The position numbers and the translations under genes were made by a program. From a virus: 20,918 nt of DNA. The stretch spans positions 1-20,918 of IMG/VR virus record IMGVR_UViG_3300030119_000036; one strand, given 5' to 3'. Below the pieces are notes generated by a model. It had not been told where the DNA came from, made no database searches, and saw only the letters and a program-made list of their open reading frames with translations. This document shows positions 1-7,059 of the stretch, one piece after another (the stretch's first letter is position 1; each line of letters opens with the position of its first letter).

Positions 1-267
1 TATACGCCGGACGGTAAAAAATACACTGGCGCTACTCACAAAATGCCGGATGGAACACTCCATACTGGTGCAACGCATACAAGTTCTAGTCGAAAACTAA
101 GCCACAGTCCAAGCGGGGGCAGTAAACTTTCTGCAAAGCAGCAAAAGATTGCTAGTGCAGCACCTCCAAACAATAAAATTACTGGCGCTGATTTTAAGGC
201 ATTACGAAACAACAAGCCTAAAAAGAAATCTCGAATGGCCTCTGCAATGGGATATGGAAATAGCTAA
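1..267 (+). CDS. Small repeat-bearing phage protein, 5'-truncated
   Basis: The reading frame is open from base 1, so the gene starts left of the window; the ATG at 43 is probably an internal methionine. The visible 88 residues open with two copies of a PDGxxxTGATH unit (TPDGKKYTGATHK, then MPDGTLHTGATHT). A Ser/Lys-rich, low-complexity tail follows, with a basic patch (KPKKKSR) near the end. There is no signal peptide, membrane segment or known catalytic motif in the visible part. It ends TAATG, overlapping the long tail fibre gene by one base, so the two are probably translationally coupled. Placement suggests a small virion or tail-associated protein. I recognise the MPDGxxHTG style from marine phage structural regions, but no function can be given. 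Confidence 0.7.
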   Translation, partial: YTPDGKKYTGATHKMPDGTLHTGATHTSSSRKLSHSPSGGSKLSAKQQKIASAAPPNNKITGADFKALRNNKPKKKSRMASAMGYGNS

Positions 268-2216
268 TGGCACAACCACGCGACTACACTAGGCAGTTTA
301 ACTTTAACGACTTTCAAGCTACGTCGCCAGCCGATCCGTTACCAGGTGTCAGGGTAGACGCGGAACTGAACGCCGTTAAGCTAACCTTAGACGATTTAAA
401 CACCAACATTGCCAAGATCCAGCGTGACGACGGTAAGCTGGGTAATCAGGCAGTACACAAAGATGCGTTTGATCCTGGTGCATTAGCATTAATTAACGTT
501 ACTGGGTTTTCACCTCAAGGCGATTGGACAACGGCTAGAGCCTATTCTGTTGGCGACATAGTAGATTTTAACAGCGGAACGTATTTGGCTACTGCGGCGC
601 ATATATCGAGCGCTGCCTTTGCAACGGATAGCGCTGCAAACAAGTGGATATTGATAGCAAACGCAGCCATATCTGGCACTAGTTCGGCAGTAGACAAGTT
701 CGAGGGTGACGGCGCAACAACAGTTTTTACGCTTACTTTTTCTTATGCTTCTGAAAATTCTGTACAAGTATTTGTAAACGGTGAGTTGTTAAATCCGGTT
801 GACGACTACACGCTCTCAGGCAACCAGCTAACACTATTTACTCCGCCTGGCTTACCTACAGTGTCCGGCAATGAAAACGTTATTGTGTGGGGTGCTAGTG
901 TTGTAGGGCAAGCTGCTGCCGAAGCTGCTTCTGCTAGTGCCTCGAACGCCAGCGGTTTTGCAGACGAGGCTGATAACTGGGCGCGAAAGACGACAGGATT
1001 AGTTGAAAACGCGGATTATTCGTCAAAAGCGTATGCAATAGGCGGCACGGGCGTCGATAATGGTGATGGTTCTTCAAAAGATTGGGCTATTAAATTAAGT
1101 TCGACCGTAGGTAATACGAACGAATATTCTGCTAAATACTGGGCAACACAAGGCGATGTTCCGATTGTTGCAGCCGGAATAACAAATATTACTACTGTTG
1201 CTGGTCAAATATCGCCTACGAATAACATTGCAACATTGGCTGGTATAAACGCAGACATAACGACGGTAAGCGGCATAAGCAGTGATATTACTACTGTAAG
1301 TGGTATAAGTTCCGACATATCGACTATTGCAGCATTAAATACGTCTGAATTAAGCACGTTAGCATCGAATATGGGGTCTGTTACTACGGTATCAGATAAC
1401 ATAACTAGCGTTGTTAAGGTTGCACAGGACTTAAACGAGGCCATAAGTGAAGTAGAGACTGTAGCAAATGATCTTAACGAAACGACAAGTGAAATAGAAG
1501 TTGTTGCGAATTCTATAACAAACGTCAATACAGTCGGACAAAACATAAGTTCTATAAATAATTTATCGCCTATCGTATCGGACATTACGGGCGTAAATAC
1601 AATTTCAGCGGCCGTTACTTCTGTAAACAATAATAGCAGCAACATTAATACTGTTAGCGGTGCAATCAGCAATGTTAATTCGCTTGCAGGGATAGCAAGC
1701 GACATTTCAACAGTAAGCGGTATTAGCAGTGATGTAACGCAAACAGCTGCAAATTTTAGTGGCATAGCTGATTTTGCACAGACATATAAGGTTAGTGCTA
1801 ACCAGCCTACAGGGTCGATTGAGGGAACATTATGGTTCGATACAACCAATGATGTAATGAAAGTGTACGACGGTAACGCTTTTCAAAACGCTGGCTCGTC
1901 TGTCAATGGTACGGTTGAAAGCAAGCAGTATGTTGTTGGCACGAACAGCGGAACGTACACTGGGTCGCTTACAACGTTTCCTTGCAGTTATGATAGTGGA
2001 TTTGTTCATCTTTGGCTTAACGGAGTTAAGTTACAAGACGGCGTAGATTTTACGGCCACAGATGGAGCAAACATTGTTCTTAATTCCGCCGCAACGAATG
2101 GTGATGTGGTTAGCATCGTTGCTTACGGCACTTTCTTACTAGCTAACCATTACAGCAAAACGGCGGTCGATGCGTTAATCGACGACGTTGAAACTCTAGC
2201 TCTAGCAGGGATCTAA
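267..2216 (+). CDS. Tail fibre protein with virion-anchor-like N-terminus and long repeat shaft
   Basis: This 649-residue protein is modular. Residues 1-70 resemble the virion-attachment end of podovirus fibres (PRDYT near the start, then ELNAVKLTLDDLNTNI and IQRDDGKLGN). Residues 82-130 (W, YSVGD, GTYLA, KW) resemble a small carbohydrate-binding module of the CBM5/12 type. Residues 145-209 are a beta domain common in phage fibres (DGATTVFTL, VQVFVNGELL, DYTLSG). Residues 303-493 form a long shaft of degenerate 10-11-residue units such as SDITTVSGIS and NINTVSG. Residues 511-536 carry a TLWFDTTNDVMKVYDG motif, and 552-621 repeat the VNG/LNG beta-domain pattern. There is no peptidase or lyase motif. 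The C-terminus (YSKTAVDALIDD) may dock a further fibre. The start is fixed by the TAATG overlap. It probably links the tail to the receptor-binding fibres downstream. Confidence 0.85.
   Translation: MAQPRDYTRQFNFNDFQATSPADPLPGVRVDAELNAVKLTLDDLNTNIAKIQRDDGKLGNQAVHKDAFDPGALALINVTGFSPQGDWTTARAYSVGDIVDFNSGTYLATAAHISSAAFATDSAANKWILIANAAISGTSSAVDKFEGDGATTVFTLTFSYASENSVQVFVNGELLNPVDDYTLSGNQLTLFTPPGLPTVSGNENVIVWGASVVGQAAAEAASASASNASGFADEADNWARKTTGLVENADYSSKAYAIGGTGVDNGDGSSKDWAIKLSSTVGNTNEYSAKYWATQGDVPIVAAGITNITTVAGQISPTNNIATLAGINADITTVSGISSDITTVSGISSDISTIAALNTSELSTLASNMGSVTTVSDNITSVVKVAQDLNEAISEVETVANDLNETTSEIEVVANSITNVNTVGQNISSINNLSPIVSDITGVNTISAAVTSVNNNSSNINTVSGAISNVNSLAGIASDISTVSGISSDVTQTAANFSGIADFAQTYKVSANQPTGSIEGTLWFDTTNDVMKVYDGNAFQNAGSSVNGTVESKQYVVGTNSGTYTGSLTTFPCSYDSGFVHLWLNGVKLQDGVDFTATDGANIVLNSAATNGDVVSIVAYGTFLLANHYSKTAVDALIDDVETLALAGI
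1173..1745 (+). repeat. In-gene array of degenerate 10-11-residue shaft repeats
   Basis: Residues 303-493 of the long fibre are built from units such as ITNITTVAGQ, ADITTVSGIS, SDITTVSGIS, SDISTIAALN, SSNINTVSGAIS and SDISTVSGIS. Two adjacent perfect nine-residue copies (DITTVSGIS, at 1254-1280 and 1284-1310) use different synonymous codons at seven of nine positions. The array is therefore repetitive in protein but much less so in DNA. Such units typically form an extended coiled or beta shaft. The middle (about 380-415) is more Glu-rich and looks helical. Confidence 0.7.
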
Positions 2217-2218
2217 TT

Positions 2219-3124
2219 ATGGCAATAAACACGACAACGGTTGAAACAAATTTAACCACTAAACTTAACGCTACAACAGGTACGACGGATGCAAAAGAGT
2301 TTTTGCTTTTAGGTAAGGCTGTTGAAGCTTTTACCCCGACAGTAACAGTTAATAGTGTTATTACAGAGGGCAACACCCAGGTAACCAATGTACAAAATGA
2401 AGGTGCAACTCAAGTAGCTGCTGTTCAAGCGGCTTCAAGTGGTTTTGCGGCGCTAACTGGCGCAACCTTTACGGGCGCAGTTACTATTCCTGATTTAACT
2501 GTAACAGGAACAACCACTTCTATAAATACAACCACCTTAGATGTTGCGGATAAAAACATTACAATAGCGCAGGGTGCGGCTGATGCGGCAGCGGCCGATG
2601 GTGCAGGTTTAACGGTAGACGGGGCTTCAGCGACATTTAACTATGCCAATACTGGCGATAAATGGACGATGAATAAAGCCCTTGATGTAACTGGAGCGTT
2701 AACAGCAACAAGTGGTATTTTTGGTGGGCCTCTTAATATTGAGGAAGTTAAAGAAAAAGTAATCACCGATGCTACTACAAGTGGCACATATAACTTTGAT
2801 GCTGTTAATGGCGCAGTCGTTTATATGTATTCAAACCAAGCTGCCAATAGAACTATTAACTTTAGGGGTGATGGATCAACTACTTTAAATAGTATTATGG
2901 CAGACAACGAGGCTATGACTTTCAGCGTCATCACTGAACAAGGTTCTTCAGCCTATTATTTTAACTCAGTAACAGTAGATGGTTCTGCACCGACTTACAT
3001 CAAGTGGTCTGGGGGCGCACCAACTGGAGGTAACGCTTCTAGTATAGATATTTATACTTTTACAATATTAAAATTAGGCTCTGCTTCTTTTAAAATGTAT
3101 GCATCTCAATCTGCTTATTCATAA
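2219..3124 (+). CDS. Tail fibre protein, marine-phage type
   Basis: The 301-residue protein has three parts. Residues 1-75 are an anchor-like N-terminus (DAKEFLLLGKAVEAF, then EGNTQVTNVQNEGATQVAAVQ) that recurs in the third fibre gene at 4633. Residues 79-165 are a standard phage fibre segment (LTGATFTGAVTIPDLTVTG, LDVADKNITIAQGAADA, KWTMNKALDVTGALTATSG). Residues 166-301 are a beta-rich C-terminal domain of the type seen at the ends of marine myovirus and podovirus fibres (TINFRGDGSTTLNS, YTFTILKLGSASFKMYAS). The start ATG follows AGGGATCT and lies two bases after the previous stop. CpG is common to about base 2700 and scarce after it, as if the C-terminal domain had been swapped in. It is probably one of at least two receptor-binding fibres. 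Confidence 0.8.
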   Translation: MAINTTTVETNLTTKLNATTGTTDAKEFLLLGKAVEAFTPTVTVNSVITEGNTQVTNVQNEGATQVAAVQAASSGFAALTGATFTGAVTIPDLTVTGTTTSINTTTLDVADKNITIAQGAADAAAADGAGLTVDGASATFNYANTGDKWTMNKALDVTGALTATSGIFGGPLNIEEVKEKVITDATTSGTYNFDAVNGAVVYMYSNQAANRTINFRGDGSTTLNSIMADNEAMTFSVITEQGSSAYYFNSVTVDGSAPTYIKWSGGAPTGGNASSIDIYTFTILKLGSASFKMYASQSAYS

Positions 3125-3136
3125 AGGGAAATCATA

Positions 3137-4435
3137 ATGATATTTCCAAAGAAACCTCAAATATTATACGCTCCTATGTTAGCTTCTATTGGTGGTGGCT
3201 CTGTTAAAGGCTATCGCTCTTTTATGCCTACTGGCCCCGAAGGGTTGTATATGGGGCCTTGGGATTTTGAAGATACTACTACATACACCCACAGTGGTTC
3301 AGGCTCAGGTACTCAAATTATTCCTGGGGGAACTCAATTAAGTGATATGGATGACTTTGATTTTGAGTTTGAAGTAAAGTCTCAAACCAACCAGAGTAGT
3401 AACCAATGGATTTTAACTAATGGCCCCTACACTGATCCTGACGGGTTTATGATTGGTATTTATGATTTACAAGCTTATGAAGGTATAGCAGTAGCAGGGG
3501 GTCGCATTGGTGGGTATGGATTCAACCCAATGATAACCATACCGTATGACACATGGACTCATGTTCAACTTAAATGTAGGTTTAGTTCTACTGTTGCTAG
3601 TGAAAGAAAAATAGAGCTATGGCAAGATGGTGTTCTTATTGGTTCTCAAGCTAATTATCCCATAGGAACTTATATTAATTTTGATTACCTATATGTTGGG
3701 CGAGGGTCTTCAGGTGGTTCTAAACCTAGCCCAACTTGGTCGAATCATGGATTATATGGCTCAATAAGAAATATTAAGATTGCAAAAAGAATACCGTTTA
3801 GCACAACCACTTTCCCGATGGGCCATTATGATACTGGAATTTATAATTATTCTGGCGGTGGTCAGTGGTTTTCCGCGAATTATTATGGAGTAGATATTGG
3901 GACTAGGTATCAATTAACCGCAGGTACAGAAATAGGGTCTAAAAAATTCAAAAGTCGGGCAACAGCTAGTTATAATCATTCTTTTTGGATGCTTGTTTAT
4001 GAACATACTGGCGGCACAATAGCTACCGCTAGTGCTCAATTTACAATAAAAGCAGGGTGGAGAATTGATGTAACCGCAGGTTCAACAGGTGCTAATTTTA
4101 CTACTGGTGCTTTGGATACGCTAACTAATGCAACGGGCGGTGGATACAGTCACCCAAATAACTTTACGGTTCCTTCAGGTAAAACATATTACATGGGATG
4201 GTTTAGTGGATCAGGCGGTGCAGGGTATGGTGATGGTGGTGCTTTATATCAAGGTACTACCGCAGGTGCATCTTATAATGGTGGCCCAGTAAGTACATCA
4301 TATGATCCTAATTATACACTGTCATATATAAGTTATTCAGGTACATCTTCAACTTCTCAACCAACTTTAGGTGATGTTATTACAATGAGTTCCAACAACC
4401 AAAATACATTTATGCAAATGGGCTTAATAGTTTAG
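3137..4435 (+). CDS. Tail-associated lectin-like protein (ConA/LamG-like domain)
   Basis: This 432-residue protein has a jelly-roll sugar-binding domain of the concanavalin A/LamG superfamily at about residues 43-217. The evidence is the pattern WDFEDTTTY ... FDFEFEVKS ... WILTNG ... DTWTHVQLKCRF ... KIELWQDGVLIG ... NFDYLYVGRG ... LYGSIRNIKIAKR, typical of phage LamG domains. The rest, about 228-432, is Gly/Ser/Tyr-rich and beta-prone, ending in a glycine-rich stretch around GSGGAGYGDGGALYQG like that of adhesin tips. There is no signal peptide or membrane segment. The start has a strong AAGGGA ribosome site. CpG is about fivefold rarer than in the first fibre gene, which suggests recent acquisition or exchange. 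Likely role: binding host surface polysaccharide as part of the tail tip. The exact ligand is unknown. Confidence 0.75.
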   Translation: MIFPKKPQILYAPMLASIGGGSVKGYRSFMPTGPEGLYMGPWDFEDTTTYTHSGSGSGTQIIPGGTQLSDMDDFDFEFEVKSQTNQSSNQWILTNGPYTDPDGFMIGIYDLQAYEGIAVAGGRIGGYGFNPMITIPYDTWTHVQLKCRFSSTVASERKIELWQDGVLIGSQANYPIGTYINFDYLYVGRGSSGGSKPSPTWSNHGLYGSIRNIKIAKRIPFSTTTFPMGHYDTGIYNYSGGGQWFSANYYGVDIGTRYQLTAGTEIGSKKFKSRATASYNHSFWMLVYEHTGGTIATASAQFTIKAGWRIDVTAGSTGANFTTGALDTLTNATGGGYSHPNNFTVPSGKTYYMGWFSGSGGAGYGDGGALYQGTTAGASYNGGPVSTSYDPNYTLSYISYSGTSSTSQPTLGDVITMSSNNQNTFMQMGLIV

Positions 4436-4445
4436 GAAAGCAACC

Positions 4446-4631
4446 ATGTCTAAAGCAAGATTACTAGCAGATTTAATGAGAGACAGCAAAATTTCGCTGG
4501 CCGAAGTCTCCGGCGAAGCATCAAGCGCAGACTTCAACGTAAATGAACCCGACTATCAAACTTCTGATGTAAGCAATGAATTAAAAATCGAAGCGTTAGA
4601 AGATGAAAACTTACTTAATTTAGGAGTCTAA
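4446..4631 (+). CDS. Small 61-aa protein with a fibre-type N-terminus
   Basis: An acidic peptide that starts MSKARLLADLM. This resembles the MSKAR-x-LADL beginnings that I recall on much longer marine phage fibre and baseplate proteins. The remaining residues are polar and rich in D, E, N and S, with no cysteines or membrane segment. AGGAAAG precedes the ATG, and TAGGAG at the end of the gene serves the next fibre, so it is translated in the same operon. CpG is high (9 in 186 bases by my count), unlike the lectin gene before it. It may be a fibre accessory or chaperone, or the left-over start of a displaced fibre gene. Function unknown. Confidence 0.6.
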   Translation: MSKARLLADLMRDSKISLAEVSGEASSADFNVNEPDYQTSDVSNELKIEALEDENLLNLGV

Positions 4632-4632
4632 T

Positions 4633-6618
4633 ATGTCTACAACAAATACAAATTTCAGTACCTTAATAGCAGCAATTGACAGCAAAGCGCAAAGCTTGGC
4701 TAGTTCAACTACTAATGCAAAAGATCTTGTATTTTTAGGAAAAGCTGTTGAGGCGTTAAATATACCTGATACTGTTTCTGGCGTTATAGCGGAAGGTGAT
4801 ACTCAGGTTGCAGCTGTAACTGCGGAAGGAAATACGCAAGTGGCTGCCGTTCAAGCTGCTGCGGCGGCGGTTACTCTATACAACACGATTACAGTAACAG
4901 CTGTAACGGGTGCATTTATCATCGATGGAACAAACAAACAGGCATTAAATTTAATACCTTCTTTAACTTACCGTTTTGATCAATCCGACGCATCAAACGC
5001 TGGACACCCACTAAGGTTTTCAACAACTGCAGACGGTACTCATGCTAGTGGCGGTACTGAATTTACTACTGGCGTTACAACCGTAGGCACACCAGGCCAA
5101 GCTGGGGCATACACCCAAATAATTGTTGAACAAGATAGCGTTAACCTGTTCTACTATTGCTCCCAACATTCTGGGATGGGAAACACTGCGTATTCTGCTT
5201 ATAATGTTTTATCAACTGCACCTTCAGACGGAGAAGTTCTAACATATAACGCAGCACAAGGGGTATATGTTAATACGGCCGCATCTTCTGGTACAGCGGC
5301 AGTTGAGGTAACTGACATTACATTAGATACTTTTGACACCGATCTTACTAGTGTAGGCAGAAACCTAGAAGTAACAAACCTTGAGGCTTACCTACAGTCT
5401 GTCCGAATAAGAGGAATGGATACATCAACTCTTGCCTATGCAGGTGTAAACTGTATGGTAAGAAACCAAGCGAGTTCTGGTGGTACTATGAACCATAACT
5501 TTGCTTTGTTTTCAGCAAACCAAAGTACGGGCGCTATTAATCTTGCAGGAAATATTACTACTCACACAAACTCTGGTTCATCTTCCGATTATTCAACGTA
5601 TGGTAAAGCTTCTGACGAATGGACAGGCAGATATAGCTACTTAGGCCATATTCCTAGAAACGGTACTGGTCATGCTTATGGGTATGATGGGGTTTTAATT
5701 TATGGTACGAGTAATCAAGACTCTTTTCACACATCTAGCAATACTTTGTATCCGCATGGTAATTATGGTAGTGGCAGTCACTACGTTGCGCCTACAGAGC
5801 GTAGACTTGGCGGTGCAGTGCTTCATTGCATAGATTGTTATAGGTCTAGTAATGGTTTAGCTACTGTTGCAGAATTTGAGTATAATTATAGCAGTAGCTC
5901 TGTAAACGCTTCGAGTATTGCTTCTGCTCCAGTTAGTACAAGCATAACTTCTACCAACTACCCAGTATATTATTTTCAGCAGTATGATTCTACTAACGAG
6001 CCGTACTATAATGCTTTTCATTCGTTTAAAGAGGGGTTCTATGCCAGAACCAGATCAAATGGAAGTTGGGGTCTATTATTAACAGGAGCACCAGTATTAA
6101 ATTCATGGTCAGCTTGGACTCTCTCGAATGGGAAGCAAATTATAGAAAATGGTAGTGATGCCTGGTTAGTAGATAACAGTAATGGAGCTGCTACTGCGCT
6201 TCCTACTAATTATATTGCTCCTTATTTTGGTATTGCGATGCAAACTAATTATGAATTTGCTTGGAATATCGGTACGGATGAATGGCTACAAGCACTTCCA
6301 GGCGGTAGGTTTATTAAATTTAAAATAAATCCTAGTAATGGACAAATGACTATGAGCAACAATGAAGTATTAATTACAAATTTCTTCGCTGCAGCATATA
6401 GTAATGGTTGGCACCAACGCAGGGGGTTTTGGAGTAGCCTTAACTCTTCTAATATTGCTGGAAATGGTAAGGCGAGTACATTTGGTAATGAAAACTCAAA
6501 TGGACATGGGTACGGTCAATCAAAATTGTTTTTCACAGGTGGTGATAACAGTACAAAAAAAATATTCGCGGCTACTTATGATCTTGCGCCCATAACCTCT
6601 GTTTTGACCTACGCTTAA
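4633..6618 (+). CDS. Tail fibre protein with a cupredoxin-like domain
   Basis: The 661-residue protein begins with the same anchor type as the fibre at 2219: NAKDLVFLGKAVEAL at 28-42, then two tandem 11-residue units (AEGDTQVAAVT and AEGNTQVAAVQ) at about 53-74. Residues 82-185 look like a cupredoxin domain: ALNLIPSLTYRFDQSD, NAGHPLRFS, a GTPGQAGAY strand, and the loop YYCSQHSGMG. The four expected copper ligands are all present as H125, C176, H179 and M182, with the C-x2-H-x2-M spacing of amicyanin. Residues 190-661 are a long beta-rich region, Ser/Asn/Tyr/Trp-rich, probably the receptor-binding tip. There is no peptidase, lyase or chaperone-release motif that I recognise. The start follows a good TAGGAG site. 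Copper binding is inferred from the ligand pattern only; the domain may be purely structural. Confidence 0.8.
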   Translation: MSTTNTNFSTLIAAIDSKAQSLASSTTNAKDLVFLGKAVEALNIPDTVSGVIAEGDTQVAAVTAEGNTQVAAVQAAAAAVTLYNTITVTAVTGAFIIDGTNKQALNLIPSLTYRFDQSDASNAGHPLRFSTTADGTHASGGTEFTTGVTTVGTPGQAGAYTQIIVEQDSVNLFYYCSQHSGMGNTAYSAYNVLSTAPSDGEVLTYNAAQGVYVNTAASSGTAAVEVTDITLDTFDTDLTSVGRNLEVTNLEAYLQSVRIRGMDTSTLAYAGVNCMVRNQASSGGTMNHNFALFSANQSTGAINLAGNITTHTNSGSSSDYSTYGKASDEWTGRYSYLGHIPRNGTGHAYGYDGVLIYGTSNQDSFHTSSNTLYPHGNYGSGSHYVAPTERRLGGAVLHCIDCYRSSNGLATVAEFEYNYSSSSVNASSIASAPVSTSITSTNYPVYYFQQYDSTNEPYYNAFHSFKEGFYARTRSNGSWGLLLTGAPVLNSWSAWTLSNGKQIIENGSDAWLVDNSNGAATALPTNYIAPYFGIAMQTNYEFAWNIGTDEWLQALPGGRFIKFKINPSNGQMTMSNNEVLITNFFAAAYSNGWHQRRGFWSSLNSSNIAGNGKASTFGNENSNGHGYGQSKLFFTGGDNSTKKIFAATYDLAPITSVLTYA

Positions 6619-6646
6619 TTTAATTATTTAACATAAGGAAAATACT

Positions 6647-6850
6647 ATGGCTTTCAAAGACATGGACGATTTAAGAACACAAAGAAACGCTGCGTTATTA
6701 GCGTCAGATTTTGCAATGTTAGACGATTCTCCCTATGATCCCATGCGGAGATTGGCTATTTCTCTTTATAGGCAAGAATTAAGAGACTTGCCCGAAATGG
6801 TAGATCAGGATGATCTTGAAAATGCAGAACTTCCAGACAGTATTCTTTAA
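6647..6850 (+). CDS. Tail assembly chaperone-like protein (Phage_tail_APC type)
   Basis: This 67-residue acidic protein carries the pattern RTQRNAALLASDFAMLDDSP at about 10-29, followed by YRQELRDLPE at 41-50. It closely matches the short phage tail assembly chaperone family, whose signature is R-x-LL-x-SDW-x-LPDSP followed by YRQxLRDLP. It lies directly after the fibre genes, where such proteins are usually found and are thought to help fold or assemble fibres. The ATG at 6647 has a clear AAGGAAAA site in a 28-base AT-rich gap. An acidic tail (DQDDLENAELPD) follows the motif. Family membership is good by eye; the precise client is unknown. Confidence 0.75.
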   Translation: MAFKDMDDLRTQRNAALLASDFAMLDDSPYDPMRRLAISLYRQELRDLPEMVDQDDLENAELPDSIL

Positions 6851-6888
6851 TTTATTTGTTGATTGTTGAGACCATCAAGGGAATACAA
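6851..6888 (+). promoter_or_regulatory. Intergenic repeat word and weak hairpin before lysis genes
   Basis: The 38-base gap opens the lysis block. It contains TTTGTTGATTGTTG at 6855-6868, found again exactly at 12614-12627 before the scaffold gene. A short inverted repeat, TTGAT (6859-6863) against ATCAA (6874-6878), could form a weak stem with a 10-base loop. A promoter here would have TTGATT as -35 but only a poor -10. AAGGGA then serves the ATG at 6889. A shared regulatory word is plausible but unproven. Confidence 0.35.
6855..6868 (+). repeat. 14-nt intergenic repeat, copy 1
   Basis: The word TTTGTTGATTGTTG is identical to copy 2 at 12614-12627. Both copies sit in gaps a few bases after a stop codon, at the head of a functional gene block. 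Confidence 0.6.
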
Positions 6889-7059
6889 ATGAGCAAATTA
6901 ACATTAAATAGTTTAGATAAAAGGGTGGTGAAAATAGAAACGCAACTTGAGGAGCGTTGGAAGGAGGCCATACTAAGGATTAAGCGCATCGAGAAAATAA
7001 TATTCGGTACTGCTGGGGCTATAATCCTTATGCTGGTTTCTATCCTTACGCGGATGTAA
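6889..7059 (+). CDS. XhlA-like single-TM lysis protein (holin accessory candidate)
   Basis: A 56-residue protein made of an amphipathic, charged helix (about 5-35, with RVVKIETQLEERWKEAILRIKRIEK) followed by one membrane segment (about 37-54, IIFGTAGAIILMLVSIL). This is the layout of the XhlA family of haemolysin/holin-associated phage proteins, where a cytoplasmic coiled helix precedes a C-terminal TM. I chose the ATG at 6889 because AAGGGA lies 6-8 bases upstream; an in-frame TTG at 6856 would add 11 residues but falls inside the repeat and has no ribosome site. It ends TAATG, one base into the next gene. Likely role: holin or holin accessory at the inner membrane. Confidence 0.65.
   Translation: MSKLTLNSLDKRVVKIETQLEERWKEAILRIKRIEKIIFGTAGAIILMLVSILTRM

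Noticed and set aside
1205-1849. Long open frame on the - strand (214 codons) with a very hydrophobic product
   Set aside because: It is exactly antisense to the fibre shaft repeats. Their Thr, Ser, Asn and Val codons read as Val, Leu, Ala and Ile on the other strand, which explains both openness and hydrophobicity. No other gene in the window is on the - strand.
6404-6595. Overlapping + frame near the end of the third fibre with an 8-A run at about 6554-6561, considered as a frameshift product
   Set aside because: The fibre frame runs through to a normal stop with a coherent C-terminus. The alternative frame has no ribosome site and an unremarkable product, and no stimulatory structure is seen after the A-run.
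6340-6618. Possible diversity-generating retroelement target at the fibre C-terminus (Asn/Gly/Ser-rich end)
   Set aside because: I see no reverse transcriptase gene, no template repeat in the window and no C-type-lectin ending of the usual kind. The Asn and Tyr richness is common in fibre tips.
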